A stretch of 64,000 nucleotides of DNA from positions 21,879,043 through 21,943,042 of the forward strand of contig CM023539.1 in NCBI GenBank assembly GCA_013350335.1. The letters are read 5' to 3'. A model generated the notes under the pieces. That model saw nothing but the letters and a program-made list of their open reading frames with translations, was not told where the DNA came from and searched no databases. This document shows, piece by piece, positions 1 to 10,923 of this stretch. A program made the position numbers and the translations under genes. Within the stretch, counting starts at the first letter, position 1. Each line of letters begins with the position of its first letter. The stretch is from Chimonanthus salicifolius. Lineage: Eukaryota > Streptophyta > Magnoliopsida > Laurales > Calycanthaceae.

Positions 1-480
1 GAGGGTTGTACTGTAATACGCCGGATTTTCAAGTTATGAATATTTATAGAAATTGCCCATTTAAATTATGAATTAACGGATATAGACCTTAGATGGGTAA
101 GATGTTGGGTTAATTGTCCAATTAAGACCCAACGGATCATGGATAAGGTTCACTTCAAGTAAATGGTTAAGACTTATTTAATTGGGTCAAGATTGTCAAT
201 TGGGTCAAATGCCCAATTGGGACCCTATGGGTCATGGTTGACTTGGTTGACCACCAAGTGAGTTCAAGCTTAGTTAAAATATGGCTGAATTAATATGGAA
301 ATGGAATCAAGTATTTGAGTTGATTTTAAGTGAATAAATGAGTTGAATTAAAGTTATGAGTTGAGTTAAAGAGCTGAGTTGAATGGGAAGTTAATGGGAC
401 TTTTATCTTAAAGTGAGTTAGGGTTAAGATGGAAAGTTGCACCTCATGAAACCCAAATCAAGGTTACACACGTTGGAGGT

Positions 481-975
481 GGGAGTTTCATCTCATGGGA
501 TGAAACTCCAAAGGAAATATTAATGAGGGTTAATGAGGACGTGAAAGGTTTTTGGTGGTTACACAAGGCATACACGTTGGAAGATGGAGGGGTGTTCCAT
601 CTCAAGTGGTGTCTCTATGAGGAAGTTGGAGAGTTGTGTTGCTACACAAAGACACACAAGGCTACATGTTGGGAGATGGAGATGGAAATCCAAGGGTCAT
701 ATGGTTGGAGTTTCATCTCATGGGATGAAACCCCCAAAGGAATTATGAATGAGGAGGTGAAGAGTCATGGTGGTTACAAAGGGGTATCACCAAAGGACAC
801 CACCCTTGGCCGACCCTCATTGATCAAGATAAGGAAGTTGGAGGCTTTTGATGTTACACAACACAAGGTTAACCAAGATGCATACACGTTGGAACATGGA
901 AGCCCAAGGGGCATATGGTTGGGAGTTTCATCTCATTGGATGAAACCCCCAAAGTAAGTATCAATGGGGAGGTGA
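481..975 (+). repeat. Hairpin array a (GGAGTTTCATC / GATGAAACTCC)
   Basis: Inverted repeats with 10-11 bp arms around a CATG-containing loop occur at about 481-509, 704-736 and 921-951. They are separated by related spacers that carry CACGTTGGA and GGTTACA boxes. The same array recurs in several other LTRs here. Confidence 0.75.
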
Positions 976-1300
976 AAGGTCATGGGAGTTACAAAAGGGG
1001 TATCAACCAAAGAATACCACCCTTGGCTGAACTACATTGGGCAGCAAAGAGAATTATTTGCTTTATCTCACTCTCTCCCTCTCTCACTCAAGGCCGACCA
1101 CTCTCAAGACAAAGGACTTGGAGTATTTTTTGATCTCAAGCTTTTCTCCCTCTCTCAAACCTATCCACTTTGGCCGAACCCTCTCTTGGGGTATCTCATC
1201 TCAAGACCTCTCAAGATCAATCTCGCCAAGGATCAAGAGGAAGGAAGAAGAGACTAAGGAAGGAAAAGAGTGGAGGAGCAAGAAGAAGTGAAAGAAACCG

Positions 1301-1326
1301 GAGGAGTCGCGGAATCGGTAAGTACT
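1301..1326 (+). other. Conserved splice-donor-like site
   Basis: GGAGTCGCGGAATCG is followed by GTAAGTAC, with the GT at 1318-1319. GTAAGT is the plant 5' splice-site consensus. The same box sits at the same place, between hairpin arrays a and b, in most LTRs of the window. Use as a donor is inferred. Confidence 0.45.
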
Positions 1327-1445
1327 TGATAAGATTTTAATACGTAGGAAGTGGTGAATGATCAAAGATCATGGGCTGGCCTTGCATGGCCAAACCCTGA
1401 GGTTGATAAGCATGGACCATTAAGGACAAAAGAAGGGTTAGATGA

Positions 1446-2419
1446 GGTTCGGCCATGATGTATGGCCGAACCCCATCAAAGGATTATAATCTTGGATGCA
1501 TGATTTTTAAATGGAAATGATGAACAACATGGTCGAACCCCATAGAAGGATATTGATGATTTTTAATGGTTTTAAAGGTGGTCAAACCATGGAAAGGGTT
1601 AAGGATATTAAAAGGTTTTAAAATGGAAGTATGTTAGTAATTGTTATGGGTTTTGAAGGATGGAAACCATGGAAGTTGGTTAATGATCTTAATAGGTTTT
1701 CAAAAGGATCAATCATGGAGGTATGATTTATTGAACCATAGGGTTCGGCCATGTTGTATGGCCAAACCCCATGGAAGGTTATTAATGTTTTTAAAAGGTT
1801 TTAAATGGAGGGATGTTGATGGACTTAGATGCATTTTGATCATGAAAATAATGGAAATCATGTTGATGGACTTAGATGCATTTTGATCATGAAAATAATG
1901 GAAATCATGTTGATGGACTTTGGGTTGTAAATGATAACCTAAGGGTATGAGTAAACCCCCATGGAGGGACTTGTTTATGGACTTAAATATTGCAAATGAT
2001 TTAATGGAGAATATAGAAATGAGACATCATGGGTTCGGCCATGGTGTATGGCCGAACCCCATGAATCATGTTAATGGGTTATTTATGAATCTAGGCATGT
2101 TTTAAATGAACGAAATGTTTAGTCATGGTCTATGTTATGGACTTAAGTATGGGTAAGTAAAGTAATTACCTAAGGAAGGAAATGATGGGCAAATGAGTGA
2201 AATTAAAGGACCATGGGTTCGGCCATGATGTATGGCCGAACCCCATGGATTATGTTTTTGGATCTAGGTTTGTCTAAGAGACCTAAGTGTATTATTGAAC
2301 CATGGAAAATGTTTAGTCATGAACCTATTTTTTTGGACCTAAACATAAGGTGATGGAAATAATGGCAAAGAAGTAAATATGGGTAAAAATGAAAGATCAT
2401 GGGTTCGGCCATGGTGTAT
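1446..2419 (+). repeat. Hairpin array b (GGTTCGGCCAT / ATGGCCGAACC)
   Basis: Near-perfect 11 bp inverted repeats with a 5-base loop (GGTGT, GATGT, GTTGT) lie at about 1446-1474, 1741-1770, 2031-2060 and 2215-2243. One at 2401 is cut off by the LTR break. Flanking CATGG/CCATG extends many stems. Spacers are degenerate copies of one another. Confidence 0.85.
1814..1907 (+). repeat. Exact 47 bp tandem duplication
   Basis: Positions 1814-1860 and 1861-1907 are identical. The corresponding place in the minus LTR near 4225-4275 has one copy, so the duplication is specific to this LTR. Confidence 0.9.
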
Positions 2420-2999
2420 TAACTAAAATGGTTCACACGTACTCAAGTTAACTTGCGGAATAAATCATACATGCGGAAATATAATGCAATGATAATTCTA
2501 TTCCATTTTAGATAGCAAAGTAGACCAACACTTACCAATAATTATCTTAAGCTAACATATCCAAAATTAACATTCAAACCATAGCAAATAATCTAAGTTA
2601 TTACAATCCCGAATGCTAGCTATTCAAATACATAGTCCATGAATAACTTAAACAAAATATAACTTAATCATCCAAGCTCCTAAGCTTGGCTCCGATCTCG
2701 TTCCTCGTTCCGTTCATTCCCTATGTTATCAACTAGGGTAGAAGTAGAGCGTTAGACAACGGACCCAGTAGGTACTCCAAATAGGTTTAACACATGGGTT
2801 AGTACCAAAAATTCAGATATAATATATCATACCATACTTGTAAAGCAACGTATCCAAAACAATGTATGATAATAGAGATCCAATCATACAGATAAAAACC
2901 AGAAACATTGCATGATAATAAAGATTATAATCATGCCGATTCAATGCCATGCCATGCTATCATATGCAATGAGTCCCACCCATCACAAACACATGGTAT

Positions 3000-3345
3000 C
3001 CTCTTGATGGAAACTCCTCATCAAGGTATCCCCCACTGATTGCTTCACGGACACCCCGACGGAGTGTGGATCTCCGGTTACATTACAATCATAGTATCCT
3101 CTTGATGGAAAACTCCTCATCAAGGTATCCCCACAGTTGCCTTATGGATGCCCCGACGGAGTGTGTTCTCTGGTTACTTCTTGATGGATAATGCACATCA
3201 AGGTCTTCCCACGGATGCCTTACGGACACCCCGACGGAGTGTATTCTCCGGTTACTTCTTGATGGATAATGTACATCAAGGTCTTCCCACGGATGCCTTA
3301 CGGAAGCCCCGATGGAGCGTGGCCCCCGGTTACAAATCATCCCTC
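3000..3345 (-). repeat. Block c tandem repeats
   Basis: Four related units each carry a short inverted repeat (CTTGATG..CATCAAG) and an ACGCCCCGACGGAGTG-type box. Units are about 70-80 bp. Confidence 0.75.
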
Positions 3346-3677
3346 TCATGCCATGCATGAGATGCAAATGTCCATATGCTATGCAATAATACAATCATAG
3401 CCTTTAAAATCTCACATTTGAAACATATCATTTGATACAAAGTAACTCATCAAAATAAGAATTAAAACCATTGTGCACATCCCATAGTTTTCAATGATGC
3501 AGGAAACCTACCAATGACCAACTAATGCGTCCTTGCTTTTTTGTCCGAAACTGCTCACCGATCGCGTCAAGCCGATCGTACCCCGCTTGTGAGATCCGTT
3601 ACCTTATTACACATCAATTAATCAAACCACCGTTCCTTTTAACTTCCAATCGTACTTAAGTCCACAAAACACCTTAG

Positions 3678-4668
3678 TGGGGTTCGGCCATACAACATGG
3701 CCGAACCTCACTCACATGGTTTTGGTTCCTCTTTTTTATCCTTGATCATTCTAACCATTGTGGGTCCAAGATCATTCCATCTTTGATTCATTAAACCTAA
3801 TACATATAAGTTAATCATTTAACCTTAATAACACCATAAGTCCACAAACACATTCCCCATGGGGTTCGGCCATACACCATGGCCGAACCCATGGTCCATC
3901 ATTTTCACCCATATTTACGTCTTTTCCATTCAGCTTTCCGTGGCTACTCACTTAGCTTATATTTACATGACTTTAAGTCCCAAAACCATTCCATTAGTCT
4001 GATCCATAAACCTAGTTCCATAAATGATTCATCAAATCATGACATAATCCATATATGATCCATTAAAATGGTTTATAGGGTTCGGCCATTCATCATGGCC
4101 GAACCCATGATGTCATTTCTTTCCTTCTTTTTCTTAAATCATTCCCAACACTAGGTCCATAAACCAAGTCCCTCCATGGGAGGTTTAATCATACCCTTAG
4201 GTCATCATTTACAACCCAAAGTCCATCAACATGATTTCCATTATTTTCCTGATCAAAATGCATCTAAGTCCATCAACATCCCTCCATTTAAAACCTTTTA
4301 AAAACATTAATAACCTTCCATGGGGTTCGGCCATAAAACATGGCCGAACCCTATCGTTCAATAAATCATACCTCCATGATTGATTTTTTTAAAAAACCTA
4401 TTAAGATCATTAACCAACTTCGATGGTTTCATCCTTCAAAACCCATAACAATTACTAACATACCTCCATTTTAAAAACTTTTAATATCCTTAACCCTTTC
4501 CATGGTTTAACCACCTTTTAAAACCATTTAAACCAATGATGTTCTTCCATGGGGTTCGGCCATACAACGTGGCCGAGCCTTATGGTTCATCAATCCCATT
4601 TAAAAATCATGTATCCAAGATTATAATCCTTTGATGGGGTTCGGCCATACATCATGGCCAAACCTCAT
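3678..4668 (-). repeat. Hairpin array b
   Basis: Six b hairpins lie at about 3678, 3861, 4078, 4323, 4553 and 4637, all with the GGTTCGGCCAT / ATGGCCGAACC stem or one-base variants. Loops vary (ACAAC, ACACC, TCATC). Confidence 0.85.
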
Positions 4669-5094
4669 CTAACCTTCTTTTGTCCTTAATGGTCCATGCA
4701 TATCAACCTTAGAGTTTGGCCATGCAAGGCCAGCCAATGATCTTTGATCTTAATACTTAATAAAATCTCATGGAGTACTTACCGATTCCGCGACTCCTCC
4801 GGTTGCTTTCACTCCTTCTTGCTCTTCCAATCTTCTCCCTCCTTAGCCTCCTCTTCCTCCTTGATCCTTGGCAGAGAGTGCTTGAGAGGTCTTGAGATGA
4901 AAATTCAAGGAGTGGGTTCGGCTAAGGGTGTAGGTTTGAGAGAGAGAGAGAGCTTGAGATAAAAAACTACTCTAAGTCCTTTGTCTTTGAGAGTGGTCAG
5001 CCTTGAGTGAGAGAGGGAGAGAGTGAGATAAAACAAGGAATTCTCCTTGCTGCCAATGTAAATCTGCCAAGGGTGGTGTCCTTTGGTTGATACC

Positions 5095-5545
5095 CCTTGG
5101 TAACTCCCATGACCTTTCATCTCCCCATTGATACTTACTTTGGGGGTTTCATCCCATGAGATGAAACTCCCAATCTTATGCCCCTTGGTCTTCCATGCTC
5201 CAACGTGTAGCCTTGTGTGTCTTTGTGTAACAACACAACTCTCCAACTTCCTCATCTTGATCAATGAGGGTCGGCCAAAGGTGGTGCCCTTTGGTGATGC
5301 CCTTTTGTAACTCCCATGCCCTTTCACCTCCCTCCTTAATGTTCCATTTGGAGGTTTCATCCATGAGATGACACACTCCCACCGTCTGACTCTTGGGTTT
5401 CCATCTTGAGATGGAAACCACCCCCATGCTTCCAATGTGTAAGCCTTTGTGTAATCTTGTGTAACCTCCATAAAACCGTCCATCTCAATTATTGATACAT
5501 TTGGAGTTTCATCCCATGAGGTGAAACTCCCATGTCTTCCAACGT
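5095..5545 (-). repeat. Hairpin array a
   Basis: Hairpins of the GGGTTTCATC..GATGAAACTCC type occur near 5145-5172, 5352-5375, 5400-5422 and 5503-5532. Pyrimidine- and CATG-rich spacers separate them. Confidence 0.7.
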
Positions 5546-5989
5546 GTAGCCTTGACTTGGGTCACATGAGGTGCATCTCTCCACCTTCCCACTCCACTCA
5601 TTTAAGTTCAAGGTCCCATTAACTTTCCATCCAACTCACCATAACTCAATTACTTTTAATTCTTTTAAACTCAACTAACTTAACTCACTTAAAATCAATT
5701 CAATTACATAATTCCATTTCCAATTTAATTCAGCCCCAATTTAAGTAAGCTTGAACTCACTTGGTGGTCAACCAAGTCAACCACAACCCATTGGGTCCCA
5801 ATTGGGCATTTTGACCCAATTAAATAAATCTCACCCATTTATTTCAATTGAACCATATTCATAATCCGTTGGGTCTTAATTGACCAATTGACCCAACTCC
5901 TTACCCATCTAAGGTCCATCTCCATAAATTTACAAATTAAATGGACAATTTCCATATATATCCATAGCTTGAAAATCCGGGGTGTTACA

Positions 5990-6019
5990 ATACAACCCTC
6001 TTTTTAAAATTTTCGTCCC
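5990..6019 (-). promoter_or_regulatory. Polypurine tract (plus-strand primer) of element 1
   Basis: Reverse-complemented, it reads as an A/G-rich run (AAAAAGAGGGTTGTAT) directly before the LTR start. The same run precedes the 3' LTRs at 12940, 44868 and 53153. Confidence 0.75.
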
Positions 6020-6050
6020 AAAAATCGAGAGAAGTAGGGTTTCAAACAGA

Positions 6051-6150
6051 TTACATAAATAGCTCAAGGTGAGTTGTTCTCATTTCCGATTTCAAGTTCC
6101 CAAGTGGCTTCCTCATGACCATGTCGCCACCTTGACGAACTGAATTGCTC
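6051..6150 (-). pseudogene. Chromodomain C-terminal tail remnant
   Basis: The reverse complement encodes a decayed version of the tail seen intact at 12780-12878 (HGNEEAIWELESEM and on to a stop before the polypurine tract). One extra base in the 'gatttcaag' segment shifts the frame, so no continuous reading is left. It aligns to the end of the integrase/chromodomain region of the autonomous element at 44706-44807. No upstream polymerase sequence accompanies it. Confidence 0.6.
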
Positions 6151-6154
6151 AGTT

Positions 6155-7600
6155 CCGTAATGCTCTTTGTTCTGTCTCATGTTATCTCTTTTTCTCGTGA
6201 GCCCATTTGCGATCTCATGTAGATCAATGAACTCTGTTTCACTTTACTTGCTACTAAGGTATTTTCCATACGTGCTCGCTCAATATGTTCATTCGTCTAC
6301 TCTCTTTGTGAGGTTAGTGATGACCTTATCCCTCATTGAAATTTGTTAGTGAGGTGGCCTGCCAATGCAAGCCTATGCTCAAGGCTTTCGCTAATTCCGT
6401 TTTAACTAGGTTTCTAGCTACACTCTCTTGGAACTCCATCGGCTACCTACAAAGTCAGGTAATTAGTCTAACTCTGCAGTCGCCCATAGCTTCCCATTCG
6501 AGTTTCACTATACTCTTAACTTTTCCACTAAGTACATCTCCAAGAGTAAGCATATCTTCATTTGCACATAAGTCACTATGTGACTAACACCTTCTGTTCA
6601 AAACTTTTATGATACTGAGTATCTCTCCACACTAACTTTCCTGTGATACAAGTCGTAATAAGACTAACACCTTTTTCTTATAACGTGGGATGTAAATCGA
6701 AACCTGTCCCAATCATTAGAACAATATGTCATCTATGAGACCAACAGGTCCATCATCCTACCAACATGTCTACCATAGTACCAATACCTGACATTAATCC
6801 AAACCACCATGGGAACCACCATCCACGGTTATACACATCCATCCTTGGTATCACTCTATCAGTGAGTATCATCTATGGATGGTTAATAGCCATCCATGAA
6901 TATAACCCCCCTCTGGGTATAATCCATCCTTGGGCATACTTAATCCAGGCCACATCATCTACCATGAGATATTCTATACGTAGGAACAACACTCAAATAA
7001 ATCACTACAAGACTGTGGCAACAATATCAAATCATACATATACCCTGACCCCTAGTAAGACTTAGGGTCCATGACTTACTAAGCGGAAGACCCACATCCA
7101 ACGTGATCAAGTTTACCTCGCCCTGCATCCCTTCACCCCAAGGGTGATTCAATCAAGCTCTAAGGTGGTCGGACCGCGTCTAAAGAAGCTAACACCACCC
7201 CATGGGGTAAAATAGTATCTAGCTCTGCACATCCACGCACATCAAGTGTGCGAAATAGCCATGAGAGCACCCTCCAGTGCATAGCATGCGAGGGATCCAC
7301 TCCTCAAGGGCAACCCTACGGGACCAAGTCTCCGTATTTCATATTGAGGATCCCACGGTCTCAATCATCAATATCATGTGAGTGACGCACCCATAACACG
7401 TCTCAATAAAATCAAGCGACCTCGTGACATGCATCTCAGTGTCAAGGTTCTCATAAACTCTTAAGTTTGCGTACTTTATTCAAAATCATTCATACTTCCA
7501 TCACAATACAAGGATTGGTAGGGTTAGAACAACCTTTCAAAACGTACCCAAAACCCATACAAAATCTTCCCTTTCCCCGACATTCTCTTACCACTCCTTA
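6155..7600 (-). other. Non-coding interior of element 1
   Basis: This 1.4 kb is homologous to the interiors of elements 2, 3 and 4 (for example 11484-12779). No open frame is shared between the copies. Short recurring phrases such as CCATGGATGG occur near 6790-6960. I see no further feature. Confidence 0.6.
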
Positions 7601-7602
7601 GC

Positions 7603-8115
7603 CTAACCTTCTGTAGAAGACCCTGCATCATCATAAAAATCGAAAAAGTTGTCAGGGCATGTCGTCGACGTGTGTCCCAACACTCCACAAGTCAGACAGG
7701 GTATTATTCCCAGTCCCCCAATGTATGGACAGTTAGTCCTCTCCTTCTCGTGTTCGTGAAGTCCACAAACAGGGCAAATAACCTCAAGGGGGTAGGGGCA
7801 GAAAGTATAGTTATGCCTTTCCTAGTTGCACAACTCGTACATATACCCGGGCTCTATCTCCCTTACGGATTCTCTTATCATTGGGATATCTCCCATATGC
7901 TCTTCTGGAAAAGGAGCTAGATTCACTTCGACATTCTCGGGTGGTCCTACTTGGACATCTACGTTAACTTCCACAGCGTGGTCTGGCCTGCTGGAGTTGT
8001 TGGAAGAAGAAACCAGATCAATAGAACAGCTAGGGGTTCCCCTGTCCCCCAACTCTGTATTCTTTATGTTGCTCGACATATTTGTATCACAACAACAAAA
8101 GCATATCAATGACAA
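7603..8115 (-). pseudogene. Triple zinc-knuckle ORF, copy 1 (broken)
   Basis: This is the diverged copy of the 187-residue protein encoded intact at 31151-31714. Reading on the minus strand from 8115, the first 97 codons are open: a start like MSLICFCCCDT, a serine-rich stretch and an acidic middle. A stop falls just after the first two cysteines of knuckle 1 (ELCN then TAG). Beyond it the other two knuckles are recognisable down to the family stop at 7603-7605. The acidic middle differs strongly from copies 2-4, while the cysteine-rich end is well kept. It is not functional as it stands. Confidence 0.7.
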
Positions 8116-8239
8116 CAGCAGTTCTAATCAAACTACTCATTGTTTTGGGGAATTTCCCTATGTATCATATAATGTCGCTTGTTTGGGGAAATTTCCAAAT
8201 AAACACTCTTTGTATTTCTTTGTTGTTGGGGAAATTTCC

Positions 8240-8430
8240 TAAGTATCAAGTATCATTTCTCAATTTGGGGAAATCCTGATGTTTTCCTGTTCTCGGGGAA
8301 AGCCACCCTAAGTATCAAGTATCATTTCTCAATTTGGGAAATCCTAATGTTTTCCTGTTCTCAGGGAAAGCCACCCTAAGTATCAAGTATCATTTCTCAA
8401 TTTGGGAAATCCTAATGTTTTCTTGTTCCG
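8240..8430 (-). repeat. 67 bp tandem repeat
   Basis: A unit containing GTATCAAGTATCATTTCTC and GGGAAAGCCACCC is present about two and a half times (starts near 8274, 8341 and 8408). Sister copies 2-4 have one equivalent unit at most, which partly explains the longer interior here. Confidence 0.75.
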
Positions 8431-8670
8431 GGGAAATATCTCCTATTTGCTATGTTTGATAAATCCATCTTATAGTGATTGTATTTCCCACGCTATCATT
8501 CCTTTTTGTCAAGTGTTCTCAGATTGAATGTTTCAGTCTAAGTCTAACGAAGTAAATTAATCCGGCCCCCTTGTAGCGGACTCCAAAGAGTCGGTTAGTT
8601 GGGATTCTTATCTGTCAGTAAGACATGATACTTCTTAATCTTATTTCGAAAGATTCATCCATCCCGTTTC

Positions 8671-8682
8671 GTTCTAATACCA
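8671..8682 (-). promoter_or_regulatory. Primer-binding site (initiator tRNA-Met), decayed
   Basis: On the minus strand this is the 12-base site TGGTATTAGAAC. It differs from TGGTATCAGAGC by two transitions and lies two bases from the LTR end, as in the intact sites at 10476, 29478 and 30704. Confidence 0.75.
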
Positions 8683-8684
8683 GC

Positions 8685-9316
8685 TGTAACTCTCCGCCCT
8701 TTTTCACTCGCTTTTCGAAAATCAAAGTCTAATTTTTCTTTTGAATAAAAAGTGAGAGAGAGAGAGGGACGTCACGACGCTAGCTAAATCAGAGTTTCCA
8801 AAGCCCGACCCTTAAGTGGCTAACCATACGTGTGCGTGGACCAAGTCCACTAAAATGGTTCACACGTACTCAAGTTAACTTGCGGAATAATCATATATGT
8901 GGAAATATAATAGAATGATAATTCTATTCCATTTTAGATAGCAAAGTAGTCCAACACTTACCAATAATTATCTTAAGTTAACATATCCAATATTAACCAT
9001 CCAAACCATAGTAAATATATCTACGTTATTACAATCCCGAATACTAGCTACTCAAATACATTATCCATGAGTAACTTAAACAACATATAACTTAATCATC
9101 CAAGCTCCTAAGCTTGGCTCCGATCATATTCCTCGTTCCGTCCATTCCCTGTATCATCAACTAGGGTAGAAGTAGGGCGTTAGAAAACGCTCCCAGTAGG
9201 TACTCCAAATAGGGTTAACACATGGGTTAGTACCAAAAATCCAGATATAATATATCATACCATACTTGTAAAGCATCGTATTCAAAACAATGTATGATAA
9301 TAGAGATCCAATCATA
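8685..9316 (-). mobile_element. 5' LTR fragment of element 1
   Basis: It begins with the LTR terminus TGTAACTCTCCGCCC and runs about 630 bp inward. At 9316-9321 it abuts a plus-strand LTR of the same family, giving a head-to-head junction. Confidence 0.85.
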
Positions 9317-9320
9317 TTGA

Positions 9321-10473
9321 TTTGTTCTACCTCATTGATATCATGGAATATGTATGATGGTTTTAATTCATATTTCGATAAGTTATTTTGTATAAATGAT
9401 ATGTTTCAAATATGAGATTTTAAATGCTATGATTTGTATAATTGCATAGCATGTGGACATTTGCATCTCATGCATAGCATGGGAGGGATGATATGTAACC
9501 GGAGATCCACACTCCGTCGAGGCGTCCGTAATACAATCGTGGGGGATACCTTGATGAGGAGTTTTCCATCAAGAGGTAACTGTAGACCACACTCCAACTG
9601 GGCGTCCGTAGACAACTGTTGGGATGCCTTGATGATGAGTTTTCCATCAAGAGGATTCTATGTTTGTTTGATACCCTGATGATGAGCTTTCCATCAAGAG
9701 GATGTTTTGTATAGCCGATGGGTGGGACTCATGGCATATGGCACACATGGCATGGCATTGTATCAGAATGATTATGATCTCTATTATCATGCAATGTTTC
9801 AGATTTTTATCTGTATGACTGGATCTCTATTTTCATATATGATTTTGGATAAGATGTTTTATAACTATGGTATGATTTATTATATCTGGATTTGATATAT
9901 ATTGTATCAGGATTTTTGGTACTAACCCATGTGTTAGCCTTATTTGGAATACCTACTGGGCGCGTTGTCTAACGCCCTACTTCTACCCTAGTTGATGACA
10001 CAGGGAATGAACGGAACAAGGAACGAGGAACGAGATCGGAGCCAAGCTTAGGAGCTTCGATGATTAAGTTATATTTCGTTTAAGTTATTCATGGACTATG
10101 TATTTGAATAGCTAGCATTCGGGATTGTAATAACGTAGTTATATTTGCTATGGTTTGGATGGTTGATTTTGGATATTTAACTTAAGGCAAATATTATTAA
10201 GTGTTGGACTACTTTGCTATCTAAAATGGAATAGAATTGTTATTCTATTATTATTTCTGCATTTATGTTTTAATCCGCATGTTAACTTGAGTACGTGTGA
10301 ACTGTTTTAGTGGACTTGGTCCACGCACACGATGGTTGGCCAGTTAAGGGTCGTGCTTTGTAAGCTCGGACTTAACTCGCGCCGTGACGTCCCGCTCTCG
10401 CACACTCTTCTATTTATAAAAAAAAAAGACTCTGATTTTCGAAAAGCATAGTGAAAAAGGGCGGGGCGTTACA
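9321..10473 (+). mobile_element. 5' LTR of element 2 (3' part only)
   Basis: It starts near the block that precedes repeat c (TTCTACCTC..GATATCATGG) and runs to GGGCGGGGCGTTACA at 10473. Its last 630 bp are an inverted repeat of 8685-9316. Confidence 0.85.
9490..9712 (+). repeat. Block c tandem repeats
   Basis: There are three to four units with CTTGATGA..CATCAAG inverted repeats and CACACTCC..GGGCGTCC boxes. Confidence 0.75.
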
Positions 10474-10475
10474 GT

Positions 10476-10487
10476 TGGTATCAGAGC
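10476..10487 (+). promoter_or_regulatory. Primer-binding site (initiator tRNA-Met)
   Basis: TGGTATCAGAGC starts two bases after the LTR end. It is the exact complement of the last 12 bases of plant initiator tRNA-Met, including CCA. The leader that follows (GAAACGGGAAGG..., to about 10920) is non-coding and shared with element 4. Confidence 0.9.
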
Positions 10488-10923
10488 GAAACGGGAAGGT
10501 TGAATCTTTCGAAGTAAAATGAAGACGGTTTCATGTCTCACTGACAAATAAGAATCCCAACTGACCGACTCTTCGGAGTCCACTACACGAGGGCCGGATT
10601 AATTTACTTCGTTAGACTCAGACTGAAACATTCAATCTGAGAACAACAAGGAATGATAGCAAAGGAAGCACAGTCAAAATAATTGGATTTATCAAACATA
10701 GCAAATTAGGAGATACTTCCCCGATAACCCCAAATTGAGAAATAATACTTGATATTGAGGAAAATGTTCTCCCAAGAACAAAGAAATACAGGGAGTATTT
10801 ATTTGGTAATTTCCCCAAACAAGAGACATTATGTGATACATAGGAAAACTCCCCAAAATAAGAAATAGAAGATGATGATTAGGAAATTCCCTAAAACAAA
10901 GATTAGTTTGATTTGAACTACCG

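Larger units (their letters stand above)
12..2419 (+). mobile_element. Partial LTR (5' part), Tekay-like family
   Basis: The LTR start (TGTAATACGCCGG, a variant of TGTAACACCCCGG) follows the polypurine-tract tail GAGGGTTGTAC at 1-11. It is therefore the 3' LTR of a plus-strand element whose interior lies left of the window. It contains the AT-rich leader (to about 430), hairpin array a, a splice-donor-like site at 1318 and hairpin array b. It stops in the loop of a b hairpin at 2419, where it abuts a minus-strand LTR. The short frames inside it are repeat-derived and not genes. Confidence 0.85.
2420..5989 (-). mobile_element. 3' LTR of element 1
   Basis: On the plus strand it begins at ACTAAAATGGTTCACACG, internal to the LTR end. 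It runs through block c, hairpin array b, the donor-like site (reversed, near 4780-4805) and hairpin array a, and ends CCGGGGTGTTACA at 5989. The reversed polypurine tract follows immediately. Confidence 0.85.
2420..9316 (-). mobile_element. Non-autonomous LTR element 1 (minus), truncated both ends
   Basis: Read on the plus strand the order is: reversed 3' LTR (2420-5989), reversed polypurine tract, chromodomain tail, about 1.4 kb of non-coding interior, zinc-knuckle ORF remnant, reversed primer site, and a reversed 5' LTR fragment (8685-9316). The interior is 2695 bp, against about 2.47 kb in the three sister copies. The 3' LTR lacks about 165 bp of its outer end and the 5' LTR keeps only about 630 bp. 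No reverse transcriptase or integrase is present, so it would need proteins from an autonomous relative. Confidence 0.85.

Noticed and set aside
523..957. A 144-codon frame and similar ones in hairpin array a (4905-5483, 22468-22892, 59095-59600)
   Set aside because: They arise from repeated GTTTCATC/GATGAAAC text and are not shared in frame between LTR copies.
1446..2419. Regularly spaced palindromes suggesting a CRISPR array
   Set aside because: The spacers are long, variable in length and homologous to each other, there are no cas genes, and everything lies within plant LTRs.
6766..7065. Frames at 6766-7065 and 24328-24627 with similar protein text, suggesting a second conserved ORF
   Set aside because: Similarity follows from DNA homology of element interiors. 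The frames run against the element's coding strand and are disrupted in elements 2 and 4.
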